A stretch of DNA of 64,000 nt from Nannochloris sp. 'desiccata' (Eukaryota; Chlorophyta; Trebouxiophyceae; Chlorellales; Chlorellaceae): assembly GCA_019044685.2 (NCBI GenBank), contig JAGTXX020000014.1, positions 248,001 through 312,000 of the forward strand. The letters run 5' to 3'. The position numbers were made by a program, and so were the translations under genes. Positions 41,070-51,637 of the stretch are shown here, piece after piece (within the stretch, counting starts at the first letter, position 1; each line of letters begins with the position of its first letter). Under the pieces are notes generated by a model. That model worked only from the letters and a program-made list of their open reading frames with translations. It had not been told where the DNA came from and did no database searches.

Positions 41070-41648
41070 AAATTTTTCAAAAATTGAGAGCAAAAAAAAA
41101 AAAGATTTTACCACCCATTTAAAAAACGATATTTACACACGTTTTTGTTTTGTTCCTTTGATACGTCTAGAAACAATTGAGTCGAAAGAAGGGTAGTACA
41201 TATATTCTAAATGCTTTTTATCGTATAATAATGTTTTTATTTTTAGCAAAAACACACGAGTTCATTGATCGAGAAAAAAATTGTAAAATTAAAAATACTG
41301 GAGTGCTAAACTGACATCTTCTATATTTAGAGGAGACAATCCGACCACAGAAACACAGAGAACACAGACTGATAAAAGGACTTTCGACGTATGTTCTAAA
41401 ACTATTGGGGTAGCGGTGTACAAAAGTCAAACAAAAAGAAGGCAAAAGGAACGGAGGAAAAAACAAAAAAAAGGAAAAAAAAAAAAAAAAGGTACAGAAA
41501 CCTCTAATCTATACTACTATTTAGAAAGGGGACAAGAAGCATGGAAAGAACGAGCTTTTCGGAGTTCAAGAGCTTATCTGATAAGATTATAGTAGCCATG
41601 CCGTATGCCAGTCAGTACCAACGCAGTAGATACCAGCAGTGACATTCT
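41070..41648. other. Convergent intergenic region
   Basis: 579 bases between the 3' ends of the small secreted gene and the P450. It has a run of 17 A after an A-rich tract at 41461-41490 and no coding frame with gene-like features. Confidence 0.6.
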
Positions 41649-43856
41649 TCAGCAGCTGCTCTCCTCCTCCCTCTTGAAAACTTTCAGCCAAATGCCATTA
41701 ACAGGCTGCAAGGTCGCTGAAGAGATAATATCCAACTCGGCAGATCGAGCCATATCTACCCTAAATTCAAACTGTTCAAGCATTTTAGCCAATGCAATCA
41801 CCGCTTCTGCAATCGCAAAGGCCTTGCCAATACATTTCCTTGGACCAGCACCAAAGGGGAGGAAAGCTTGTCGTTCGCGAATTTTCATTTCAGGGTGATC
41901 GGATAGAAATCTATCTGGAGTGTATTTTTCTGGGCTTGGGTAGTATTCTGAGTTGTGATGTACATGCCATACGTTGAACATAACGCAGGCTCCTTTTGGA
42001 ATCTTATATCCGTCTAAAGTAACGTCCTCTTTGGCGTGTCGGCTCATCGGGATCAGAGACGATGCAGGAGGCCACAATCTCAGCCCTTCTAAAAAGCAGG
42101 CTTCAGTAAAAGGAAGATATTTCAAATCTTCAAATGAGATATCCAATGGTAGACTACTAGGAGAAGCTTCTTCAAGATCTTTTGCTGCTGCTGCTCGCGT
42201 TCGTTTTGATGGTTTATTCTTTTTGAAAACTCGAAGTGTAGCAACTTCTTTAGCTATCCTTCGTTGCAGCTCTGGTTGCTTTGCAAGCTCATATAATGTA
42301 AATGATAGCCCTAAAGCTGTTGTTTCATATGCTCCGACAATGATATTGAAACCTTGAGCGCAGATATCGAATTCTGTAAAGGGCTTGTCCGTTTCAGGAT
42401 TGACAGCGTCTTGGAAAAGTTTGAACAGAGCAGATGATTCGGGGGCCACGTTCTTCAAACTCTGTTTGCCCTTATTAAACGACTTGCCACGAATTTTGCC
42501 TAACGTGTGCATAGGACACTGGCTCAATATGGGCCATTGGCCGTCATCAGGATTTTGGGTTTTGTCTTGAGACGCGCCAGTGGCAGTGGCAGTGCCAGTG
42601 CCAGTGGTTTCAGCTCTGTTCTTGTTCGCCATGCCAATGCGTTCAATGCTATCAACGTCATAGCTATTTTCCAGTATTCCATGTAAAATACCCCAAATAA
42701 AGCATCTTGCTAATGAAATTGTTTTTAATGCCTTTACTCTCCCCCCAATAGCCACGCCTCGGCGCTGGACCCATCCAAGCAGAGGAGCCAGGCCTAAAAC
42801 TATCCTTGCTTTATTTCCACGCAATCCTAAAGGCTGAAATAAACTTCGGGCAGCTGACAGCACGTTAAATCCGTAATTTATTGAAGCTGAACCTGATGAA
42901 GATGACAAAGAGGGTGATGGTGTTTTCGAATTTGCAATATCTTCATGTTGAAGATGGAAATCCACGCCAAAGGCAGTTGTACCAATAACTTCCATTGTCA
43001 TTTTACTAAATGTGTACGTAGCTTCGAATTCATCGCCAGCAGAAGCGCTGGTAGCCAAGAATGCAAGCAGCCTGTCGGCAGAAAAGTTCATTTTATGAGT
43101 GTGCTTGATGAGTTCATCTCGAGTGAAGAATTGTTGAAGAATTGCCCTTGCATGGGTCCAATCTTTGCCCCTGAATAAATTCAACAACAACAAAATGGTG
43201 GTGTTTAGAAGATTAGTAAAGATTCGCACCTGAGTTTTTATGGCAAAAAGATGGCAGAAGGAAGAGAAAAGAGCAATAGCAACTTACTGGCTTGCAAAGA
43301 GGCCTTTGTTCATGAATTCAGCCTCAATCGCCATGCCTGGGCAAATTTGAAACATCGATCTATCTTGGAGATGTTGAAAGTTGGTTATTGCAGCTTGGCG
43401 AACTAGTTCAGGGTCTGCAGAGGATAAATGTAAGGAATTCTGTAAGTGAATAAGCGGGCGGTAGGCGGGGGCGGCAAGACACCTCATTGCACATTAGTGT
43501 GCCATTATCTTCCAAATAAGGAACTCAATGAATACCTGAGAGTACTATGCATGGTTTTCTACCCATATACCAAACAAAAACTGGGCCATAGCTGCTAGCC
43601 CACTCCTGCAACGCCTGGGTGGCCTTTCCCATCTCAAAGTCCAAAACGTTTCTACAATATATAGACAAAAAGCAGCCTTGTATTAAATTGATGAACTTGT
43701 AACAAAGTAGCATACTTATGAAGCTTACCCAACGAGCCAAGATGGCCGAGGACCCGGTAGATGGCGGCATCGAATCCGCCATACTAAATTCAGAGTCCAT
43801 AACCAACCTAGTAGGCTAAACCCTACGAGGAGTGGCCATACAGCCTCTATCTTCAT
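41649..43856 (-). CDS. Microsomal-type cytochrome P450
   Basis: Four exons: 43856-43729, 43651-43536, 43414-43288 and 43170-41649, phases 2, 1 and 2, all closing; 630 residues. It starts with a membrane anchor (VWPLLVGFSLLGWLWTLNLVW) and the proline hinge HLPGPRPSWLVGNVL. The I-helix oxygen-binding motif reads VGAYETTALGLSF, the ExxR is EGLR (ACFLEGLRLWPPA), and the heme loop is FLPFGAGPRKCIGKAF with the thiolate Cys at about 570. Most plant P450s have AGxDTT in the I helix, here it is GAYETT with Glu. The family resembles the CYP3/CYP4-type clan; I do not claim a family number. An extra loop of low complexity (about residues 310-340, TGTGTATATGAS) is present. The gene is divergent from the SET gene (201 bases between starts). 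Confidence 0.9.
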
Positions 43857-44057
43857 TACATGTATTTAGGAACTGCATTTGGAGTCCTCTCGAAACAAAT
43901 TTCGTCTCCGCATAGTCTTCAAACCATTTCAAATTCACACAAATTCACTCGTAACTGTCCCCTAATATAGATAACCTAATACATCTGCCCAGTGTAGACG
44001 AAAATGAAAAAAACTCACCCTTACACAATCTCGTTTTAAGATAACTAGTACATAAGG

Positions 44058-46136
44058 ATGCCTTCAGCAATAGCCAATAGCCAACAATTATATTTTAAGC
44101 AATGTGATCAAATTCCCAGAAGTTTAAAAACTAGAAAGCATAATTGGCATGCAATTGCATTTGCACCTAAGAGAATAAATTATATACACCAGTTCTGTAC
44201 ACATCGAACTTCTTTAAATCGCAACAGGAAGCCCTTATCTTCTGCAATTAAAATCTTAGCAACAGCCACAAACTCTCCAGAAAACGCTCTTCAAGACTTT
44301 CTAGGATGGGCAATAGCAAACGATATTGAAGGAATCACCGGCGACAAGTCAAAAATCGGTTTATTTGTCGGTATCAGCGGAGAACGAGGCATCGCTGCCA
44401 CCGCCCCACTTCGTAGAAATGAAACTTTTGCTAAAATCCCATTACGATTGGCTATTACAGACGATCCAGACGACGAGGAAAGCAATACTCTTGTAGGAAA
44501 AGATGCTCCATGGAATGTCAGGCTCGCTTGTAAACTACTACGCTTAAAATCACAAGGTGCCGCCTCGCCATGGTCTCCTTATCTAAATTCTCTGCCGCCC
44601 TTGGTCCCAGCTCCGTTGATTAATTTCTCGTGGGAGGATGTTCAATCTATTGCGTATGAACCTGCTCGTCGCCAATTTGATAAGACGTCCTGGATGGTGA
44701 GCTCAGCATGGGCATCTCTACCACCTGGCGCTGCTTCTGTAACAACAGACGCCTCAACACCATCCACACGAGCACTACCAAGCCGTGAGGACTTTGATTG
44801 GGCGATCTCTATAGTACATTCCCGTACATTTGGTACTGCTGGGAAAGGCGGTGGTGTTGGAGTCCGTATGCTGGTTCCTTTAGTTGATATGCTAAACCAT
44901 TCAGGCGACCAAGATTTAACTAGTAGCAGTCTTAGCGGCGGCGGTGGTGGTGTCGGGGTTCAGACTAATGGCGGCAGTTTAGCAGCAGCAAAGTCACCAA
45001 TTGCGACTGCAACTGATAACGTGAGATGGGATCTTGTAAGTAAAATTGGGGGAGAGTTCCTCATGGTTCTCACTGCTACAAGAGATATACAACAAGGAGA
45101 AGAGTTATATTTATCGTATGGAGAGCGGAACAACGATGATTTTTTTTTACACTATGGGTTTATTCCTCCCAAAAATATACATGATGACGTCGTCTTGTTT
45201 TCTTCTATAGAAGATGCAATAGATTGGCATTTAGAAAGGTATATTCCTCTAGGAAAGCTGCCTCCGAATCAGTTGCAAGAGGCAATATCGGCAGCGTACT
45301 CGGCAGCACTAAAAGAAGAAAACTGGAAAACTGGTAATGGGAATACAAATACAAATAATAAAAACAGTGGAGTTGAGTATGAAGCTGCATTGGCAGCAAT
45401 GCCAGAATCTGAAGCTGACCATATTCGTACAGAACGCTCTGCAATCAAATTACTGAGCAAAGGGAGAACTGATGGCCGGCTTGTGGCTGCCATAGAATCT
45501 CTCCATAGCGCAGCACGCATAGCAGGCAGTGCGGACGTGGCGATGAATTGTCAAGATCATGTGCGTGAAGCTGTCGCGGCGCGTGCTATGGAGGTTTTAA
45601 GGAACATGTATACCACTGCGGGGATGAAACTTGAAGAAGACTTGAAGGTATTAGCTTCTGCCAGGGGCGGAGGTGGCGGCGAAGCCGAAGCAGGAGAGGA
45701 TGACCACGATTTCAAATATTTTGCCAACGACTACTCCGCTGCGATCTCCAGCAGCCCTTGGAAAGATAAAATTTATAGTACACCTACCTCGGTATCTCCT
45801 GCTAGTACAGAGTCTTCCACTGCTTCTACTGTGATAGATGCAGGGCTGGGAGAGGACGCCTCCTTGTCAGCGGTACTGCAGGCAGCAGCTCCCGCTTCAA
45901 CCTCCAGCTCTTCTTCTAGCTCTTCTTCTAGCTCTCCTTCTAGCTCTTCTTCTAGCTCTTCTTCTAGCTCTTCTTCTAGCTCTATTAAGAGATCTACCTT
46001 TGTAGATATCGACCCTACTGGTAGCACAAGTACTACTACACCTACCAGTGCCGCTACTAATAATCCAGTACGTCTATTAGTTAGGCAGTACAGAGCGTAT
46101 AAGGCGATGATTTTATGGGATGCGTTGCTTTGCTGA
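44058..46136 (+). CDS. SET-domain protein lysine methyltransferase, Rubisco-LSMT/SETD type
   Basis: Single exon, 692 residues. The first ~80 residues are basic, with Ser/Thr, Arg and Lys and no acidic residues, like a transit peptide. The split SET domain follows: NALQDFLGWA start, KSKIGLFVGISGERGIAAT, PLRLAIT, the insert region (PYLNSLPPL), then DWAISIVHSRTFG, LVPLVDMLNHSGD and the catalytic end GEELYLSYGERNNDDFFLHYGF. This is the pattern of the Rubisco large-subunit methyltransferase family, whose plastid members methylate lysines on Rubisco or fructose-bisphosphate aldolase. After the substrate-binding helical part the C terminus turns into a polyserine and Thr/Ala tract of no clear role. 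Target is inferred, not shown. An alternative is a cytosolic SETD3/6-like enzyme. Confidence 0.87.
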   Translation: MPSAIANSQQLYFKQCDQIPRSLKTRKHNWHAIAFAPKRINYIHQFCTHRTSLNRNRKPLSSAIKILATATNSPENALQDFLGWAIANDIEGITGDKSKIGLFVGISGERGIAATAPLRRNETFAKIPLRLAITDDPDDEESNTLVGKDAPWNVRLACKLLRLKSQGAASPWSPYLNSLPPLVPAPLINFSWEDVQSIAYEPARRQFDKTSWMVSSAWASLPPGAASVTTDASTPSTRALPSREDFDWAISIVHSRTFGTAGKGGGVGVRMLVPLVDMLNHSGDQDLTSSSLSGGGGGVGVQTNGGSLAAAKSPIATATDNVRWDLVSKIGGEFLMVLTATRDIQQGEELYLSYGERNNDDFFLHYGFIPPKNIHDDVVLFSSIEDAIDWHLERYIPLGKLPPNQLQEAISAAYSAALKEENWKTGNGNTNTNNKNSGVEYEAALAAMPESEADHIRTERSAIKLLSKGRTDGRLVAAIESLHSAARIAGSADVAMNCQDHVREAVAARAMEVLRNMYTTAGMKLEEDLKVLASARGGGGGEAEAGEDDHDFKYFANDYSAAISSSPWKDKIYSTPTSVSPASTESSTASTVIDAGLGEDASLSAVLQAAAPASTSSSSSSSSSSSPSSSSSSSSSSSSSSSIKRSTFVDIDPTGSTSTTTPTSAATNNPVRLLVRQYRAYKAMILWDALLC
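45906..45990 (+). repeat. Tandem AGCTCTTCTTCT repeat coding polyserine
   Basis: A 12-base unit (AGCTCTTCTTCT and close variants, e.g. AGCTCTCCTTCT) repeated about seven times inside the SET gene. It stays in frame and codes a run of serines, so length changes by whole units would not break the gene. Confidence 0.85.
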
Positions 46137-46417
46137 TTTTAGCAAGTTTTTGATACTAGTATTTCTACCAAGTATTCAGCTTTTTTTTATTCCTTTTCGG
46201 TTTATAGTCACGCTTTAAATTTTGATATTCATGTTGCTACTGATGATCATTAATAGTATTACTCTGGCAGTACCGAGTGTAAAACGTTTGAGAGCTATGT
46301 ACGATAACGAAGCTAAGAAAATCGATTTAGCAATAAATCAGTCAAAAGTCTACTTCAAAAATTTAAAGGCACGCTGGATATATTCATTTCATTCGTCAGT
46401 ATTGTATATTATTCACG

Positions 46418-47521
46418 TCATAATTCACGTCGCGATACTGCACCTGGGCCATCTCCAGAAGCCATCAAAGGACGAGTCAGTTCCTCCCGCCCGTTTTTGT
46501 CTTTGTCTTCTTCATCTTCTCCAGCAGGGGAAGAAAGTATAAGCCCTTCTAGCCCCACGCTATCTCCATGCTGCAACTGCACCATGTGTTGTAACTGTGC
46601 CAACGTCATATCTTTCCTGACTTCTAACTGAATTGGCTTACTACAACCACCCTTGCCCCCTCTCCCGATACCACCACCACCCGCACCACCCGGATCACCG
46701 TGTGTTGTCCTTAATTGAAGCGTTATTGCATGATTGCTTTCACCGCCTAGAGCAACCCACCGAGCAGTAGACAACACAAACCCTACAACAGCAAGCATAG
46801 CAGCATAGACCAGCCTCGCAACAGCCCAAAAGAGACGCTGGAAAGGACCATGCTGGGCCTGCTGAGCCATGACGATTCGTTGTCTCTCTATCGGCAGCCC
46901 TGTTTGCCGTTCTATCGCTTCCCTCAGCCTAGAAATCGTTGCTGTGGATGAGAGTTCCACTATTCCACGACGTTCTCCTAGCAAATGCACGGTAGCCTGA
47001 GCTATATTAGAGGGCAAAGGCTGTAAGTGAGGCATGATGTATTCCCTTGTCCAACTCAGAATACCCCGTCCTCTAACCTCTCTATTAACCGCTTCCGGTA
47101 GAAACATGAAATTTACCCAGTCTACAATCGTATCTTTCACGCGTTCTCTGCTGGTAAACGACGTTGCAGTGGAGCGGATTGCGGAAACAAGGCTTGGAGC
47201 AGAGGCAGGACGCTCTTCTTCTACAACGAGTCGAAAATCCAAGGCAGGGACGCCTGCTTCGTGGGCGCAGAGCAATGGAAGTTGGGAGAGACTTGTAGAT
47301 AGTTGTACAGGAAGGTAGAGATCCTCTCCGCTTTGTAATCGGACAGCAATGAGGACTGGGGGCGGGGATGACGGGCGGCGTCTGGAAGAGAGAGAACTGG
47401 TCAGTGAGGAAGGGAGGATTTGGGTAGCTTTGTCTACAGCAGCAGCGTATGTTTTACTACCAGATGCGAGGGATAAGAGGCTATACATAGCTCCCTTGGT
47501 GGGGCTATCAGTCTCAGTCAT
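46418..47521 (-). CDS. Membrane protein with ubiquitin-like segments
   Basis: Single exon, 367 residues. Three stretches look like ubiquitin-fold pieces: VLIAVRLQSGEDLYLPVQLSTSLSQ with LDFRLVVE at residues ~60-105; VHLLGERRGIVELSSTATISRLREAIERQTGLPIERQRIV near 180-215; and the C-terminal PIQLEVRKDMTLAQLQHMV. A hydrophobic helix (WAVARLVYAAMLAVVGFVLSTARW) lies between the second and third. This mix of ubiquitin-like beta-grasp pieces and a membrane segment is found in several ER-associated proteins, but no family can be named. A glycine-rich low-complexity linker sits before the last segment. The gene overlaps nothing and is 281 bases from the convergent SET stop. Confidence 0.5.
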   Translation of the reverse strand: MTETDSPTKGAMYSLLSLASGSKTYAAAVDKATQILPSSLTSSLSSRRRPSSPPPVLIAVRLQSGEDLYLPVQLSTSLSQLPLLCAHEAGVPALDFRLVVEEERPASAPSLVSAIRSTATSFTSRERVKDTIVDWVNFMFLPEAVNREVRGRGILSWTREYIMPHLQPLPSNIAQATVHLLGERRGIVELSSTATISRLREAIERQTGLPIERQRIVMAQQAQHGPFQRLFWAVARLVYAAMLAVVGFVLSTARWVALGGESNHAITLQLRTTHGDPGGAGGGGIGRGGKGGCSKPIQLEVRKDMTLAQLQHMVQLQHGDSVGLEGLILSSPAGEDEEDKDKNGREELTRPLMASGDGPGAVSRREL

Positions 47522-47987
47522 TTTTCACAAATTCACTCCCGAGCTTTAATTTGGTAATTTTGGTTGATTATGGACGTCGTTTGCCTTGTTTTACTTGAGG
47601 ATAATATCATGTATACACTAGTATTAATGAGTGAAGCTTAATCACAAATTTTCGTCGACTTTATAATTCTGGCAATTTTTGAAATTTAATGCTCGTCTCA
47701 TTTAAAAAATGCAGCGTTAGGTCGAGATGTTTTCCCTCGTATGCAATCCGAGCGACATAAACATGAGTCCAAGAAAATAAAAAATGCCATTGCTGCTTCA
47801 AAGTGAAGAGAGCTTTCATCTCATGGCTGGAACAAACTTTTCCTTCTTTGCCTCCGGATCCTGAATTTTTGGCCCAACCACCCTCTGATTACACTCCTCT
47901 ACTGATACTACTTCTTACACAATAATTATACATGTATATGTATTCACTCAATAGACTAACACCACAAAGAACTCTAAAAAATTAACC
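47522..47987 (-). other. Intergenic region
   Basis: 466 bases between two minus-strand genes: start of the ubiquitin-like gene and stop of EPSP synthase. No gene or repeat seen. Confidence 0.5.
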
Positions 47988-49514
47988 TCAATGCTTGGCT
48001 ACTGTCTCAAAAACATCAAAGTATGTCGGGAATGTTTTTCTCGTACAGCCTGGATCCAAAATCGTCACTGGCACCCCAGTACACGCCACCAAAGAGAACG
48101 CCATAGCCATTCTATGATCATCATATGTCTCAATTTCTACATTAGAGCGCACAGCTCCATTCGATGGAGGCTTAATCACACAATAATCTCTGCCTTCTTC
48201 TACTTCAGCGCCCAATTTTGTCAACTCGGCAACGATAGCCTTCATTCTTTCTGTTTCTTTCACTCTCCAATTGTATACATCTCTGATAGCTGTGGTTCCA
48301 TCTGCAAGCAATGCAGCAACGGCAAGGGTCATAGCTGCGTCGGGGATGTCATTGCAGTTGTGATCCACTGCTTTCAATTGACCCCGAGGAGGGCCTGTAA
48401 TTGTAATTGAATAGGGTTTCCACTCTACCTTTGCGCCCATTAATCCCATAACTTCAGCAAACCTGACATCTCCTTGTAAGCTATCACTTCCACATCCTTC
48501 AACTGTAATCGTTCCTCCAGTCATCGTTGCCCCAGCAAGAAAGTAAGATGCTGAGCTGGCATCGCCTTCTACATAGGCCATACCAGGTGACTTGTAGGTT
48601 TGATGTGCAGGGATTTTCAAGTGCTGTAACCCGTCAACACGTTCAACATTAACTCCAAACCGTTCCATAAGCTTCACGGTCATATCAACATACGGTTGAG
48701 AAACTAATTCATCTGTAATTACAATCTCAATTCCGTCATTGCCAGTTGCCAATGGAGCTGCCATTAATAAGGCAGTTAAATACTGGCTACTGACTGATCC
48801 GGAGATTTCTACGCGTCCAGAAGGAAGGCCATTTGCGACGACTGTGACGGGAGGGCAGCCAGTGCCCATAGTACAAGTAGCATCAACTCCAAGCTGTACC
48901 ATCCCGTCAACCAAATCTTGAATGGGTCTTTCCCTCATACGTGCAACGCCATCTAAGATGAAAGTACCACGACCTGCAGCAGCAACTGCGGCAGTTAATG
49001 GACGCATAGCAGTTCCTGCGTTACCAAGGAAAAGTGTCCCCCCTTGGGAAGGGAAACGGCCGGCGCAGCCATGGACGATGATTCGGTCGTTCTCCCAGTC
49101 TTCTTCAAGTTTGACCCCGAGATCTTTGAGAGCCCCAACCATGTAGCGGATATCTTCAGAGTCGAGGATGTTTTCAACAGTGGTGGTGCCTTCGGCAAGG
49201 GCAGCAAAGAGGAGGATGCGGTTGCTCAAGGATTTAGAGCCGGGGAGTTTTACATGACCCTCGACTACTTTAACTGGCTGGACAACGAGCTTTTCCAACT
49301 TTCCTGCTACAGAGCAGATAATGCTATTCTGAGAAGATAATTGGCGGGTAGATTGCTTAGTGGAAACGCGGGAAAAGGAACTGGGTGCCATCTTCGGAAG
49401 AATGGCATGGCGACCATTTGAGATTAGAGGATACACATTGAGATGTGCCGTAGGCATGGTGCGCATTCCCGTAGATCTAACCGCAGAAGCGGTGTTTCCA
49501 AGCATCAATTGCAT
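47988..49514 (-). CDS. aroA-like (EPSPS): 3-phosphoshikimate 1-carboxyvinyltransferase (EPSP synthase), plastid type
   Basis: Single exon, 508 residues, which is close to the size of the plant precursor. The first ~70 residues are Ser/Arg/Thr-rich without clear acidity, as a plastid transit peptide. The mature enzyme has [20 protein letters not shown] (residues ~88-107), [17 protein letters not shown] (161-177), the [15 protein letters not shown] and [14 protein letters not shown] blocks, and a C-terminal [10 protein letters not shown] with the catalytic acidic residue [11 protein letters not shown] present upstream. It transfers enolpyruvate from PEP to shikimate-3-phosphate in the shikimate pathway, giving chorismate and the aromatic amino acids. 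Unlike fungal and many protist genomes, it is not fused into a pentafunctional AROM protein. The active-site alanine-glycine-threonine and Pro of GNAGTAMRP are the usual class I form. Confidence 0.95.
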   Translation of the reverse strand: MQLMLGNTASAVRSTGMRTMPTAHLNVYPLISNGRHAILPKMAPSSFSRVSTKQSTRQLSSQNSIICSVAGKLEKLVVQPVKVVEGHVKLPGSKSLSNRILLFAALAEGTTTVENILDSEDIRYMVGALKDLGVKLEEDWENDRIIVHGCAGRFPSQGGTLFLGNAGTAMRPLTAAVAAAGRGTFILDGVARMRERPIQDLVDGMVQLGVDATCTMGTGCPPVTVVANGLPSGRVEISGSVSSQYLTALLMAAPLATGNDGIEIVITDELVSQPYVDMTVKLMERFGVNVERVDGLQHLKIPAHQTYKSPGMAYVEGDASSASYFLAGATMTGGTITVEGCGSDSLQGDVRFAEVMGLMGAKVEWKPYSITITGPPRGQLKAVDHNCNDIPDAAMTLAVAALLADGTTAIRDVYNWRVKETERMKAIVAELTKLGAEVEEGRDYCVIKPPSNGAVRSNVEIETYDDHRMAMAFSLVACTGVPVTILDPGCTRKTFPTYFDVFETVAKH

Positions 49515-49913
49515 AATTTACTTTCCTGTGGTATGTAATCAAAAAGGAATAAGTGATGATAGTATTTTTCACCAAGGTAATACGAAGATGGCTCGTGAGA
49601 TGCCTAATATAATTAAATTAAAGTTCGATTGCAATATGAATTGATCCCAGATGATTGCTGGGATGGTAGACAAGTGCATTCTTCGGGCAACGTCGTGTCG
49701 AGCCGTGCACAGCAGGCACTGAAAAACCCCTCTATATTTTCTCTTGGCGAACTTTTCAAGCATTTTAATGTATATGTATTATACCGTTAGCTCCAAAACT
49801 TGGAATAAAAGCGCCTTTAGTTGTGAATCAGGCTGTTCAAAGGAATTTATTTGCAACAACATTTCTTTTGAAATTGTAATTGTTTCATAGAAACCTGTTA
49901 GAACGCATCCACC
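49515..49913. promoter_or_regulatory. Divergent intergenic region between EPSP synthase and YJU2
   Basis: 399 bases between two start codons in opposite directions. No unambiguous TATA or other element identified. Confidence 0.4.
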
Positions 49914-51348
49914 ATGGGTGAACGTAAAGGTAAGAAATCTGAGACAATTTATTACAAGCAAATGGGATGCCTGATCCATTTTGTAGATGTTTTCAAAAGA
50001 TATTTTTCATGTCTTCCGTCACGCCCACCTCCGCCCGACTTAACATATTTTCCCCTTCCCTTTTTCCCCCCTACAGTTCTCAACAAATACTTCCCGCCGG
50101 ATTTCGACCCGTCAAAGGTCCCCCGCGGGAAACGCGTTCGTTCCGAAGAAAAACAAATGAAAGTCCGCATGATGCTTCCAATGAGCGTCCGTTGCAACAC
50201 ATGTGGAAATTTCATGTACAAGGGTACAAAATTCAATACTCGTATGGAGGACGTCAAGGGGGAAGCGTACCTAGGTATTAAAATATTCAGGTTTTATTAT
50301 AGATGTACTAATTGTTCAGCCGAGTTCTGTATGAAGACAGACCCCAAAACAGCAGATTACATTGTCGAAGGCGGTGCAAGTAGAAATTACGAGCCCTGGC
50401 GAGATAAAGAACAATCCGCCGCAGACGCTGTCGCACAAAAGGAAGAAGAAGAAAAGGGCAATGCAATGAAAGCGTTAGAAAATAGAACTTTAGACTCAAA
50501 ACGAGAGATGGATATCTTAACTGCTCTAGACGAGATGAGATCCTTGAAAGCTCGGCACGAGACGGTCGACACCGAGACCGCGTTGGCGGCGTTAAGAAGA
50601 GCAGCTGCAGCGGAAGAAGAGGAGCAACAACCAGTGGATTTAGATGCGGAAGATGAAGAGGCCGTTAGGCAGATGTTACTACACAGAGCTGGGTTTGTTA
50701 AGAGATTAGAATCAAGTAGCGGTGAAGATAGTGACGGTGCCGCTGTTACTGCTGGTGAAGGTAGAGAAAGAGCGCCTGCAGGTGGTGGTGGTTTCGGTGG
50801 TGGTGGGGGAAATAAGGCATTGAAACGAAGTAAAAAAGATGTAGGTATTGGTGGACGAGGAGCGCCGTTGTCTGTAGCAGCAGCAGCTTGGGAGGAGGAA
50901 GAACAAGAACAAGAAGACGATGGAGGAGATGCACTAGAGAAAGATGTAGCAGGGGCCAATACCAGTGCTCAAGATGGTCTACCAAGTAATCTTAAAGGTA
51001 CTACACCTACAGATGATGTGAAAAATAGACAAAATCGCGGAGCAAAAACACCAGCTGCAGGAGTTGGGGCGGTAGAAGGATCTGGCGCAGCTGGAAAAAA
51101 ATGGCGGTGCAATAGAGGCTACTGGAGTTGCTTGGGCAGGCCCTCTCCCTTCCTCTGTTCCTAGCTTTTCTGCACGCCCTGCAGCAGTAGTCGTGAAACG
51201 TAAGAACGTCCCTGGAGTTCACGTAAAGAAAAACCAAGAACAACAAAAAAAATTGAAAAATGAAAATGGGTTTGGCAGCGGTGACGGCGACGGTGAAAAT
51301 GCCTTGCTTGGCCTCCTTGGTGGTTACGGGAGCAGCGATAGCGATTAA
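49914..51348 (+). CDS. YJU2: Splicing factor YJU2 / CCDC94 family (frame broken near 3' end)
   Basis: Exon 1 is 16 bases (49914-49929, MGERK), intron 49930-50076 with acceptor CTACAG, exon 2 from 50077. The protein reads [40 protein letters not shown]-like (here [12 protein letters not shown]), CTNCSAEFCMKTDPK and then a charged coiled region: the standard YJU2/CWC16 fold with its CxxC zinc site. YJU2 binds the spliceosome at the branching step. As read, the frame ends at 51164 with an odd tail (KKWRCNRGYWSCL). One base fewer in a run of seven A (51095-51101) restores a frame through VVVKRKNVPGVHVKKN to a typical YJU2 ending (LLGLLGGYGSSDSD) at 51348. So the gene is given to 51348, with 367 residues as read or about 428 with the shift. 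Confidence 0.85.
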
Positions 51349-51637
51349 ATAAAGAACCTATTTACTGTACTGTACTGTACAAATGGATGGCTTAGCTTGT
51401 ATTTGCTTTCTTTTTACCGATGTTGAACAAAAGGAAAAGTAAAAAGCAATGATGATGAGCGCCAGATCGGTGCCAAGTTCAAAATAAGAAAGAAGAATAA
51501 AAAATTATCAGGTTTTCATTCTTGTGTAGGGTAGAAAGTGAATAGATACGACGCTGAAATATAGATAATAGAGATAGGTACTGTTTACTAGTGTGTACTT
51601 TTCTTTCTTGGTATCTACTGAACCAAAACTACTCCCC

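Noticed and set aside
46222..46542. 106-residue plus-strand frame with a hydrophobic start
   Set aside because: Overlaps the 3' end of the ubiquitin-like gene on the other strand, AT-rich, no homology; I left it out.
50387..50959. 190-residue minus-strand frame opposite YJU2
   Set aside because: Mirror of acidic and Gly-rich coding sequence; no conserved motif.
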